From JBBRGK01 sp036741355 (GTDB lineage Bacteria > Chloroflexota > Dehalococcoidia > CAUJGQ01), in NCBI GenBank assembly GCA_036741355.1, contig DAINSK010000008.1, forward strand, positions 30,023 through 94,022: a stretch of 64,000 bases of DNA, read 5' to 3'. Of this stretch, positions 32,407-40,374 are shown piece by piece; positions within the stretch are counted from its first letter, which is position 1; every line of letters starts with the position of its first letter. Under the pieces are notes generated by a model. That model was not told the origin of the DNA and made no database searches. It was given only the letters and a program-made list of their open reading frames with translations. Position numbers and translations under genes: made by a program.

Positions 32407-33804
32407 TCATTCAAGCACACGGACCGCCATGTCTTGGCGGCCAGACGGTATGCGCCGCTGCAGCGAAGATCGGCCGTCTTGGGTCGTGAGCACGGTTCCG
32501 CCGCTGCCGACCAGCACTCCGTCCACCATGATCACGTTGCCGCCGGCCATCGACAGGGCCGCGTGGCCGCGTTCGAGGTCGAGAACGGTAACGTCGGCGT
32601 CTGCTCCGGGACCCAAATGCCCCTTGCTGTGGCAGCCGATCATCGCCGCGCCGTTAGTGCTGGCTTTTCGCACGAACTCTTCGAGCGTGAGCGCGCCAAA
32701 TCGAACCAAGGGCAACCCCTGTTCGACGATCGTGTTGCGCGGGATGCCGCCGCCGTCAGTGCTCAGCGCGTCGATCGAGAACCGGCCGTCAGCTTCTTTG
32801 GCTACAGCCAGCGCGATCGCGGCCCCCGGCGGGTTAACAGCAAAACTGAGGCCGGCGTTGGTGCCGGCCTCCCTCCAGGCGCGCTCGCCGGATTCGCCGC
32901 AGAGCAGCTGAGTCTCGGCACCTGCCGTCGTCCAAACATTGGCCCAGCCGGCGACGATCGCCGAATCCAAGCCCGCCTCGGTGGCGTCGAAGCCCCCCAT
33001 GCGCAGGCAGGTTCGCGTCACGCGGCTCACCGGCAGACCATCCTCACAGGAGCCGCTGGTGCCGTTCAACGACGACAGGTACGACTCCGACCGGGCGCCG
33101 GGCGCCGCACGCAGCGCGGCCAGTGCACGCTGGCACTCTGCCAACGGGTCCGTTACCTGGCCGCGGCAGTACGAGTTGATGTGGGCGATGTGAACCGGCA
33201 GACCGTCGGCGACGCGCACGACCTCCTCGAGTCCCTCGATGTCGCTGCCGTGCTCGGTCGAGCCGGCATGAACGGCGACATACGCTCCCCGGCGATGCGC
33301 GGCGGCGATCGTCCGATTGAGGCAGCCCGGCGTAATCGGATAGTGGCCGCCAACGCACTTCACGCCTATGGCTCCGTCGCGAAGGGATGCGGCGATGAAA
33401 CGTTCGACTTCCGCCGCGCCGGGATCCGGGCTCGATACGGTTCGGCCGGGAAGCACGGCGCGCAGGAACGCGACGTTGAGCCCGGCGCCCACGGCTTCAA
33501 TGCCGTTCATCAACTCCCCGGCCTCGCCTGAGAGATCGAGAGCGGTCGTGACGCCGACTCGCGCCATCATCCGGTGGCCGTTGCGACCTTCAAGTCCGAT
33601 CCCGGAGACGTGGGCGTGCGTGTCGATAATGCCGGGCATCACCATTCGCCCGGTCACATCGATCACCCGTGCGGTTCCGACAGCCGTCAGTGCAGGGCCA
33701 ACAGCGGTGATGCGGCCGTCCTCAATTTCGACGTCAAGGAGTCCGTCGACACCGTTCGCCGGATCGACCACGCGCCCGCCGGCCAGCACCGTTCGCGGGT
33801 TCAC
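32407..33804 (-). CDS. Amidohydrolase (D-aminoacylase/dihydroorotase-like)
   Basis: A 465-aa metal-dependent amidohydrolase. The N-terminal beta-domain (TVLAGGRVVDPANG) leads to the metal-binding DTHAH in MVMPGIIDTHAHVSG. GAIGVKCVGG may supply a carboxylated Lys. Further His ligands occur in YVAVHAGSTEHG and VHIAHINSY, and a late Asp in DALSTDGGG. The C-terminus returns to the beta-domain (PGADADVTVLDLERG). The pattern is close to D-aminoacylase and dihydroorotase-like enzymes; the substrate is unknown. Its C-terminal ~40 residues extend past the usual end. It is divergent from the aminotransferase across the hairpin at 33.9 kb. Confidence 0.85.
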   Translation of the reverse strand: MNPRTVLAGGRVVDPANGVDGLLDVEIEDGRITAVGPALTAVGTARVIDVTGRMVMPGIIDTHAHVSGIGLEGRNGHRMMARVGVTTALDLSGEAGELMNGIEAVGAGLNVAFLRAVLPGRTVSSPDPGAAEVERFIAASLRDGAIGVKCVGGHYPITPGCLNRTIAAAHRRGAYVAVHAGSTEHGSDIEGLEEVVRVADGLPVHIAHINSYCRGQVTDPLAECQRALAALRAAPGARSESYLSSLNGTSGSCEDGLPVSRVTRTCLRMGGFDATEAGLDSAIVAGWANVWTTAGAETQLLCGESGERAWREAGTNAGLSFAVNPPGAAIALAVAKEADGRFSIDALSTDGGGIPRNTIVEQGLPLVRFGALTLEEFVRKASTNGAAMIGCHSKGHLGPGADADVTVLDLERGHAALSMAGGNVIMVDGVLVGSGGTVLTTQDGRSSLQRRIPSGRQDMAVRVLE

Positions 33805-33909
33805 TTATGCGACCTCCGCATGCCAAGTAGCTACAGATGGGGCGCGCTGAACAAGAGATAGCATAGGACCGCCTGCGATGCGACTGGCTTGAAGCGCTCG
33901 GAGTTACCG

Positions 33910-33988
33910 GCGCCCCCTATCTCCCCAGCCCTCTTTCCCCCAATACTAGGGGCAAGAGGGGCGGAAGGGCACGGGGGTTAGGGGGCCG
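33910..33988. repeat. Solo C/G-rich palindrome of the hairpin family
   Basis: An inner stem pairs CCCTCTTTCCCC (33929-33940) with GGGGCAAGAGGG (33949-33960), with one mismatch and a CAATACTA loop. Outer arms CGCCCCCTA and TTAGGGGGCC also pair. The CCCAATACT loop region is shared with the left hairpin at 18170-18195. It lies directly before the aminotransferase ATG at 33993. Confidence 0.75.
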
Positions 33989-33992
33989 GATC

Positions 33993-35339
33993 ATGACGCA
34001 AACGGCGGGCGTAGAAAGCCACCTCTTCGGGCGTTCCGCGGCGCGACCGGCACCGCGAGTGACGAGAGCCGAAGGTGTCTGGATCGAGACCGAAGACGGG
34101 CGGCGCATACTGGACGGCTCATCGGGTGCGCTGGTGGCGTCGATCGGGCACGGCGTGACCGAAGTGATCGAGGCGCAGCGGGCACAGGCCGAGTCGGTCA
34201 GCTACGTTCACGGCACGCATTTCACCGTCGATGCACAGGAGTTGCTCGCCGAGCGGCTGTCCGCACTCGCTCCCGGTGACCTCGACCGCGTATATCCGGT
34301 CTCCGGCGGATCGGAAGCCAACGAGTCGGCGATGAAGCTAGCACGGCAGTACTTCCTCGAAACCGGACGACCGTCCCGTCACAAAGTGATCGCCCGCTGG
34401 ACCAGCTACCACGGCAACACGCTCGGGGCGCTGTCGCTGTCCGGCCACGTCGCGCGCCGGCGCCAGTACACGCCGATGCTGTTGGACGAGCCGCACATTC
34501 CGCCGTGCTACTGCTACCGCTGCCCCTTCGACCTCGAATACCCATCGTGCGGCGTCAAGTGCGCCCACGCCCTCGAAGATGAAATCAAGCGCCAGGGACC
34601 CGAGTACGTCGCCGCATTCATCGCCGAGCCGATCGTCGGCGCCGCGGGCGGCGCACTGACGCCGCCACCTGACTACTTCCCGATCATCCGCGCGATCTGC
34701 GACCGCTATGAAGTGTTGTTCATCGCCGACGAGGTGATGACCGGCATCGGGCGGACCGGCAAATCCTTTGCGGTGAACCATTGGAACGTGGTGCCCGACG
34801 TCATAACGACCGGCAAGGGAGTCAGCGGCGGCTATGCGCCTCTCGCCGCCATGATCGTGCGGCGGCCAATCTACGAAGCGATCGCAAACGGCAGCGGCGC
34901 CTTTGTCAACGGCTTTACTTATGGCGGTCACGCGCCGTCCATGGCTGCCGGCGCTGCCGTGTTGAAATACGTGGCCGACCACGACCTCGTGGCGAACGCT
35001 GCTCGCCGCGGCGCGTATCTCGCAGCAAAGCTCGAGCCCTTGCGCTCGCGTCGGATCGTCGGCGACATCCGCGGCATGGGCCTGATGTGGGGGATCGAGT
35101 TCGTCCGCGATCGAGCAACCAAGGCGCCGTTCCCGCGTTCGCTGCAGATCGCGGAACGCGTCGGCGCTATCGCCTTCGAGCGCGGCCTGATCATCTATCC
35201 GGGCTTCGGAAACGCCGATGGCGTCGACGGAGATCAGATCCTCATCGGTCCGCCGCTCGTCATCACGGAAGCCGAGATCGACCTGCTCGTCGAGATGCTG
35301 ACCGCCGCGATTGACGAGGTAGACGCTTCCGTGCCCTGA
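33993..35339 (+). CDS. Class III pyridoxal-phosphate aminotransferase
   Basis: A 448-aa omega-transaminase-type enzyme. It begins MTQTAGVESHLFGRSA. Key blocks: DGSSGALVASIGHGVTEVIE, VYPVSGGSEANESAMKLARQY, TSYHGNTLGALSLSGH, PLP-binding FIADEVMTGIGRTG and the PLP lysine in VITTGKGVSGGYAPLAA (~residue 273). A late GLIIYPGFGNADG closes the fold. An internal CYCYRCPFDLEYPSCGVKC segment is Cys-rich. It transfers amino groups to a carbonyl acceptor; the substrate is unknown. The ribosome site seems to come from the GTTAGGGGG of the preceding palindrome. Confidence 0.92.
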   Translation: MTQTAGVESHLFGRSAARPAPRVTRAEGVWIETEDGRRILDGSSGALVASIGHGVTEVIEAQRAQAESVSYVHGTHFTVDAQELLAERLSALAPGDLDRVYPVSGGSEANESAMKLARQYFLETGRPSRHKVIARWTSYHGNTLGALSLSGHVARRRQYTPMLLDEPHIPPCYCYRCPFDLEYPSCGVKCAHALEDEIKRQGPEYVAAFIAEPIVGAAGGALTPPPDYFPIIRAICDRYEVLFIADEVMTGIGRTGKSFAVNHWNVVPDVITTGKGVSGGYAPLAAMIVRRPIYEAIANGSGAFVNGFTYGGHAPSMAAGAAVLKYVADHDLVANAARRGAYLAAKLEPLRSRRIVGDIRGMGLMWGIEFVRDRATKAPFPRSLQIAERVGAIAFERGLIIYPGFGNADGVDGDQILIGPPLVITEAEIDLLVEMLTAAIDEVDASVP

Positions 35340-35449
35340 CGCAGCCGCACGGCGCTTGCGACGTATGTTGACAAGGGCGTTACACTTTCACAGAATGTAC
35401 CGGTGCCCCATAGCGGCAATCCTAGAACGAAGTGTGAAGGGAAGCGGCA

Positions 35450-36583
35450 TTGATATCTCACAGCGCTGGGGTGCCGAAGCGCCTTTTACGTCCCCAGCTT
35501 CTGGCCTGCCTGGCGTTTGTGCTGGCGGTTGCCGCGCTACCTTTCCATCATCGAACCGCACACGCGGATGTCGCATCCGACACGGTCCACTACCGCGCGG
35601 GCTGGAACCTTGTGGCCGCACCGACCGGAACCGTGCTGGAAAAAGCGACCGGGCAGCAGTTCGCATTCGGTCCCGGTTCAAGCGATTACCAGCCGGTCCG
35701 CCGCGGTGAGATCATCGCCGGTCGGGCGGTGTTTGCGTTCTTTCCTCAGGACACCGACCTTAGCCTCGGCCGAACCGCGTCTGAGTTCACCCGCACCATA
35801 TCTAGGCCGGATCAGTGGACGCTGATTGGCAATCCAAGTTCGTCTGTGACGCTGCAGATCACCGGCGCTGACGCCGCGCTCGCGTACGACGCAAGTCGCG
35901 GCTACTACGCGGTGACGGAACTAGCGCCTGGTCAGGGCGCCTGGGTAATTTCTCACGGCGGCACTGACATCGAAGTCGGAAAGGCGGCAAACGGATCGCT
36001 GTCGGAGAAGGTGCGCAGCCTGCAGGCGGGCCTTACGCAGGACGCAACCGACGTATCGAACTTCGCCGCCCTGCCTGCTGTAGCAGATGAGCTGTTAAAA
36101 GCGCACGACTACGGCCAAGTGCAACAAGCGATGGACGACGTGCGCGCCGCATTCGAGGACGGACTGCGGCTGGAGCACAGCGCGCCGCTCAGCGGGATCA
36201 CCGCCGTTCAACTCGACGGGTTGGTGCGGGTACGCGAAGCGCTGGCGCGTGCGCAGGACGCTGTTTCGGCCGGCGATCTCGATAGCGCGAACCGTGCCGT
36301 GAACGAAGCACAGGCGGTAGGCCAGGCGTCGGAAGACGATGGCGTTGCAGTCGCGCGGGCCCGTGGGACCAGCGGATCGCTTCGATTCGCAGGTGCGCTG
36401 CTTTCGCTCGTTCAGGACGCGCCCACTCCCGCCAACCTTGCCGCGTACGGTGCATTGTGCCTCGCCGCTCTTCCGGCCCTGGGGATGGCGCTGCCGCCGC
36501 AGCCGCCCTTTGTCCAGGTAGTCGTAGCAACACTTACCGGAGCACCGATTCCGCCCGCGGCCGGTGCGTCACCGGCCCCGTAA
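35450..36583 (+). CDS. Secreted protein, 5' part of a split gene
   Basis: A 377-aa exported protein from a TTG start with AAGGGA ahead of it. A signal peptide (LLACLAFVLAVAALPF...AHA) is followed by a beta-rich domain (YRAGWNLVAAPTGTVLE, WTLIGNPSSSVTLQI) like the GWNLIGLPL domains of surface proteins. A helical region (~190-330) has ELLKAHDYGQVQQAMDDVRA. A hydrophobic stretch leads to a Pro/Ala linker ending at TAA 36581. The same frame continues with more Pro/Ala linker and a further domain, so the TAA looks like an internal stop in one gene of ~495 codons. Confidence 0.7.
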   Translation: MISHSAGVPKRLLRPQLLACLAFVLAVAALPFHHRTAHADVASDTVHYRAGWNLVAAPTGTVLEKATGQQFAFGPGSSDYQPVRRGEIIAGRAVFAFFPQDTDLSLGRTASEFTRTISRPDQWTLIGNPSSSVTLQITGADAALAYDASRGYYAVTELAPGQGAWVISHGGTDIEVGKAANGSLSEKVRSLQAGLTQDATDVSNFAALPAVADELLKAHDYGQVQQAMDDVRAAFEDGLRLEHSAPLSGITAVQLDGLVRVREALARAQDAVSAGDLDSANRAVNEAQAVGQASEDDGVAVARARGTSGSLRFAGALLSLVQDAPTPANLAAYGALCLAALPALGMALPPQPPFVQVVVATLTGAPIPPAAGASPAP

Positions 36584-36937
36584 GTAACGACGCCTTCGCC
36601 GCAGGCAATCGCGCCCGCCGTTCCCGCTGCTCCGACCACGCCACCGGTCACATGTGTCAACGGCGGCCTCATTCTTGCGCCGAACGCGGCCCTGGCGGGG
36701 GTCGTGACGACCGTGCTCTTTCAGTTCCAGGGGCTCGATCGCAATTCGCCCTTCAACGCCTTTGTCGGGTCCAGTCGTGCCGTCTTCGGAACGACGGACA
36801 ATTCCGGCAGCAGTAGCGGCAATCTGGTTGTGCCGCCACAATCGACCACCGGTACTATCTCAGTCTTCATCGCGACCCATGACCGGTGCGCGCAGGCTCC
36901 GTTTACGGTCCTGCCGCCCTCGCGTACCGGCCAGTAA
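36584..36937 (+). pseudogene. 3' part of the split secreted protein, after an in-frame stop
   Basis: The frame directly after TAA 36581-36583 stays open for 117 codons. VTTPSPQAIAPAVPAAPTTP matches the linker before the stop. Then comes a compact beta domain (CVNGGLILAPNAALAGVVTT, LFQFQGLDRNSPFNAFVG, GTISVFIATHDRCAQAPFTV), with two cysteines that could form a disulfide. A single C-to-T change (CAA to TAA) would explain the break. Read-through, a new start at GTG 36704, or a sequencing error are the alternatives. Confidence 0.6.
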
Positions 36938-37017
36938 GGCTCCGCCGATAGCCAGAACCCCTATGTACAGCCAGTGGACCTTCCGCGTCGTCCAGGTTGC
37001 CTATTTCAAGCCAACGG

Positions 37018-37068
37018 TTGATCTTACGCTTCGAGTTTGTGATAGTTATTGCGACCGACGCGTCGGTC
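37018..37068 (+). promoter_or_regulatory. TetR promoter with palindromic operator
   Basis: TTGATC (37018-37023), a 17-bp spacer and GATAGT (37041-37046) form a good promoter. The perfect 16-bp palindrome GACCGACGCGTCGGTC (37053-37068) lies over the expected transcription start and just ahead of the GGAGGG ribosome site. The position and symmetry suit autorepression by the TetR protein encoded next. Confidence 0.65.
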
Positions 37069-37087
37069 GGTTTTTGGAGGGTCGGCG

Positions 37088-37687
37088 TTGGCCGAAGAGC
37101 AGGTACGCGGGCGCGAGCGCAAACAGCGAATCCTCGACGCGGGCATTGCCGTCTTCTCTCGGAAGGGCTACCGAGCCTCGGCCGTAGACGACATTGCCGC
37201 GGAGTCGGAAACCTCCAAGGGCGGAGTCTACTTCCACTTCCCGAACAAGGAGTCGATCTTCCTCGCGCTGCTCGAGCAGATGGGCGACATGTTGCTCCGC
37301 AAAGTCGAAGAGGCGATGCGCGGCGAGCCCGATCCGGTCGCGCGCGGCGACGTTGCCCTCTGCACCGTGCTCGAAACGTTTGGCCAGCACCGCTCGCTCG
37401 CGCGCTTGTTTCTGGTCGAGGCGATGGGCGCCGGCCGCGAATTCAACGCCGCCATGTTGGACCAGCACACCCGGTTCGCCGCACTCATCAAGCGTCACCT
37501 CGACGACGCAGTATCCCGTAACGCCATACCGCCGCTCGATGCCGACATCGCAAGCGTGGCCTGGTTCGGGGCGGTCAACGAAGTTACGACTCGCTGGTTG
37601 TTCACCGGCCGTCCCGAGCGGCTGGAAGACGTCTATCCCACGCTGCGTGTCTTATTGGCGCGAAGCGCAGGCGTCCCTAATCCATAA
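37088..37687 (+). CDS. TetR-family transcriptional regulator
   Basis: A 199-aa regulator. The N-terminal helix-turn-helix reads RGRERKQRILDAGIAVFSRK, then GYRASAVDDIAAESETSKGG and VYFHFPNKESIFLAL. The C-terminal ligand domain ends RLEDVYPTLRVLLARSAG. The TTG at 37088 is chosen because GGAGGG lies ~6 bp upstream; a longer start at 37049 would begin inside the operator. It precedes the ABC importer by 17 bp and probably controls the whole set through menA. Confidence 0.88.
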   Translation: MAEEQVRGRERKQRILDAGIAVFSRKGYRASAVDDIAAESETSKGGVYFHFPNKESIFLALLEQMGDMLLRKVEEAMRGEPDPVARGDVALCTVLETFGQHRSLARLFLVEAMGAGREFNAAMLDQHTRFAALIKRHLDDAVSRNAIPPLDADIASVAWFGAVNEVTTRWLFTGRPERLEDVYPTLRVLLARSAGVPNP

Positions 37688-37704
37688 CCATAAGGAGATC
37701 CCGG

Positions 37705-38811
37705 ATGTCCCGAGTCGTTCGCCTCTCGGTTCTGTTGCCGGTCATCGCAATCTCGCTCGCATGCAGCTCGAACGCCAACAAGGCATCCAAGAGCCCGGCC
37801 GCCGCGCCGCGATCTGGCTCTCCGGTCGCCTCGTCTGCGAACGGCGTCGCCCCGGCGTCGCTTACCAAAGTTACTGTGGGTTACATACCGATCCTGATTT
37901 ATGCACCGTTCTTCGTCGCAATCGATCGCGGCTACCTCCGCGATCAGGGCATTCAGGTCGACTTGCAGGCGCTCGCCGGTGGAGCAGACATGTTGACCCA
38001 GACCGCCGCGGGCAACTTCGACATCGGCGCGGGGGGGATCGGCTCGGCGTACTTTAACCTTGCCGCACGGGCGAAGAGCCTCAACCAGCCGCAACCGATG
38101 CGTATCGTCGCTCCGTTGCACGCCGAAAAGCCGCCGCTTGCAACGCCGCTGGTTGTAGGAAAGAAGGCCTTCGACGAAGGGCGAATCAAGACAATCGTCG
38201 ACCTGAAAGGCAAAAAGGTGGCGATCAACGCGCCGGGAGCCGCCACCGAATACTGGCTCGAGAAAGCGCTCAACGCGGGAGGTCTGACGTCGAAAGACGT
38301 CGAAGTGGTCAACATTCCCTTCCAGAACGTCGCCGAGGCGCTCGATTCCGGGGCCATTTCGGGAGCCATGCTCGGTGAGCCGTTTGCCACGCAAGGCGTC
38401 CACGACGGACAGGTTCACGTGCTGAACAACTCCTTCCTGGATGGCGACCAGCCCACGGCCGTGTACTACAACAGCGACTGGGCGGCGAAACATCCGCAGC
38501 TTGCCGAGGGCTTCATGGTTGCCTATCTGAAGGCGATACGCGACCTAGAACGCGGCGGCTGGAGGGATCCGGCAACGTTGGCGATCATCGCCAAGTACAC
38601 CAACCTCCCCACGGATACGATCGCGGCGGCCGCGCGGCCCTATGGCGATCCGAACGGCACCGTGAACATCGCCTCGCTGCAGAACCAGCAGACCTTTTTC
38701 AAACAGCAGGGGCGGCTGACATACGACCAGACGCTGGACATCCCATCGTTGATCGACTCGAGCTACGCGCAGGCGGCGGTGAAGACCCTTGGAACGTTCG
38801 CTCCTCGCTGA
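37705..38811 (+). CDS. ABC transporter substrate-binding lipoprotein (NMT1/SsuA-type)
   Basis: A 368-aa lipoprotein (MSRVVRLSVLLPVIAISLAC, lipobox ISLAC). The mature protein starts VTVGYIPILIYAPFFVAIDRG and has IQVDLQALAGGADMLTQTAAGNFDIGAGG-type blocks typical of NMT1/THI5-like and sulfonate/nitrate-binding proteins. Later: KGKKVAINAPGAATEYWLEKAL and GAISGAMLGEPFA. The ligand may be a small organic anion or a pyrimidine or quinone precursor; the sequence does not decide. AAGGAGAT stands before the ATG. It overlaps the ATPase gene start by 23 bp. Confidence 0.9.
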   Translation: MSRVVRLSVLLPVIAISLACSSNANKASKSPAAAPRSGSPVASSANGVAPASLTKVTVGYIPILIYAPFFVAIDRGYLRDQGIQVDLQALAGGADMLTQTAAGNFDIGAGGIGSAYFNLAARAKSLNQPQPMRIVAPLHAEKPPLATPLVVGKKAFDEGRIKTIVDLKGKKVAINAPGAATEYWLEKALNAGGLTSKDVEVVNIPFQNVAEALDSGAISGAMLGEPFATQGVHDGQVHVLNNSFLDGDQPTAVYYNSDWAAKHPQLAEGFMVAYLKAIRDLERGGWRDPATLAIIAKYTNLPTDTIAAAARPYGDPNGTVNIASLQNQQTFFKQQGRLTYDQTLDIPSLIDSSYAQAAVKTLGTFAPR

Positions 38812-39616
38812 CGCGCCGCCCGCGGCACTGACCGGCACGGTCAAGGTACGGGTCCGCAACCTGCACAAGCGATACCAGGGCGGCGCGGGAACGATCGAAG
38901 CGATCGAATCGCTCGATCTGGATGTTCGCCGTGGCGAGATCTGCACCGTTGTCGGTCCCAGCGGCTGCGGCAAAAGCACGCTGTTGCGCATCCTCGCGGG
39001 GCTCGATCTCCCGTCCGCAGGATCCGCAGAGGTGCTCGACCGGCAACGGCGTCTTCCGACCGCGACCGTTTTCCAGGGAGTGTCGCTCTTCCCCTGGTCT
39101 ACCGTCGAGAGTAACGTCGCCTACCCGCTGTGGGCCGCCGGAGCCGGACGGAAACAACGGCGGCAGGCGGCTCTCTCGGCGCTGACGAGAGTCGGTCTCG
39201 AAGGTTTTGCCCGTGCTTATCCCGCGCAGCTCTCCGAGGGGATGCGCCAGCGGGTTGCGATCGCGCGGGCGCTGGTGGCGGACGCCGACGTGCTGCTCAT
39301 GGACGAGCCGTTCAGCGCCCTTGATGAGCCGACCCGGCTGCTATTGCAGGAGGAGTTGCAACAGCTACTCGCGGAAAGCGGACAAACGGTAATCTTCGTC
39401 ACCCACAGCATCGATGAAGCAGTGCTGCTCGGCGACAGGGTGGTCATGCTCAGTGCGAGGCCGGCGCGCCTTCAGGCCGAGTTTGCCGTGCCCTTCGAGC
39501 GTCCGCGGCGCTTCGAGCACCTGCGCCGCGATCCGCGTTTCGGCGAGCTGACCGCGGAGATCTGGGAGCAGCTACGCGGGCAAGTAACGGCGATGGGCGG
39601 CTCCGAATGGCACTGA
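38789..39616 (+). CDS. ABC transporter ATP-binding protein (SsuB/TauB-like)
   Basis: A ~275-aa ATPase. Walker A VVGPSGCGKSTLLRILAGL, Q-loop TVFQGVSLFPW, signature LSEGMRQRVAIARAL, Walker B DVLLMDEPFSALDEPTR and switch His VIFVTHSIDEAVLLGDRVV are all present. The N-terminal start is uncertain: TTG 38789 overlaps the upstream gene, and a later start before VKVRVRNLHKRY is possible. It drives the importer formed with the flanking binding protein and permease. Confidence 0.93.
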   Translation: MERSLLADAPPAALTGTVKVRVRNLHKRYQGGAGTIEAIESLDLDVRRGEICTVVGPSGCGKSTLLRILAGLDLPSAGSAEVLDRQRRLPTATVFQGVSLFPWSTVESNVAYPLWAAGAGRKQRRQAALSALTRVGLEGFARAYPAQLSEGMRQRVAIARALVADADVLLMDEPFSALDEPTRLLLQEELQQLLAESGQTVIFVTHSIDEAVLLGDRVVMLSARPARLQAEFAVPFERPRRFEHLRRDPRFGELTAEIWEQLRGQVTAMGGSEWH

Positions 39617-40374
39617 CCAGACTGCGGGGCTTTGCGCTCGCCGTTCTCACACCGCTTGCACTTGCAGTAATGTGGGAGATCTTGAGCCGTAGGGCGGTTC
39701 TGAACCCGCTCTTCTTCCCACCGCCTAGCACGGTCGTGCGGTCGTGGGTACGGCTGATCCAGCGAGGCGGACTGCTGACCGACGTCCGCATCAGCACGGC
39801 GCGACTCCTCGCCGGGTTCGTGCTCGGTGCGGTACCTGGCGTGGCGCTCGGCATGGCCATGGGTTTGTGGTCACCGGTGCGGACGGCTTTCCTTCCCACG
39901 GTTACGGCGCTTTACCCGATCCCTCGCATCGCCATCCTGCCGCTTGTGCTCGTCGTCTTTGGCATCGGCGAGTCGGGGAAGCTGTTCATGGTCGGCTTCA
40001 GCGTCTTTTTCCTGATGCTGCTGGAGACACTCGCCGGCGTCCGGCAGATAGAGCCGGTGATGCTGGATGTCGCCCGTTCCGTGCGGGCTTCGCGCTGGCG
40101 GCAATACCGTTCCGTGGCGCTGCCCGGCGCTCTGCCTGCGATCTTGTCGGGGGCGCGCATCTCGCTCGGCTTCGCCTTGATCGTAATCGTCGGAACCGAG
40201 TTCCTGGCAGCGAATCGCGGTGTTGGGGCGCGTATCTGGCAGTCTTACCAGGTGCTCGATATCGATTCGCTCTACGCCGGACTGGCGACCACCGCGCTGA
40301 TGGGGTGGGCGCTGGCTGCAACGGTGAGCGTCGTCGAACGGGTCGTCATGCCATGGCGAAGCAGGGCGCGCTGA
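39607..40374 (+). CDS. ABC transporter permease (SsuC/TauC-like)
   Basis: A 255-aa membrane permease with about six helices (LAVLTPLALAVMWEILSRRA at the start). PLFFPPPSTVVRSWVRLIQ and the EAA-type loop RSVRASRWRQYRSVALPGALPAI are typical of the nitrate/sulfonate/taurine permease family. Its ATG overlaps the ATPase stop by 10 bp, and its 3' end overlaps the menA start by 22 bp, so the genes are translationally coupled. Confidence 0.92.
   Translation: MALTRLRGFALAVLTPLALAVMWEILSRRAVLNPLFFPPPSTVVRSWVRLIQRGGLLTDVRISTARLLAGFVLGAVPGVALGMAMGLWSPVRTAFLPTVTALYPIPRIAILPLVLVVFGIGESGKLFMVGFSVFFLMLLETLAGVRQIEPVMLDVARSVRASRWRQYRSVALPGALPAILSGARISLGFALIVIVGTEFLAANRGVGARIWQSYQVLDIDSLYAGLATTALMGWALAATVSVVERVVMPWRSRAR

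Noticed and set aside
39744..40352. Upstream in-frame extension of menA
   Set aside because: It lies wholly within the permease gene in another frame; MenA proteins start near MAKQ...TWYRATRP.
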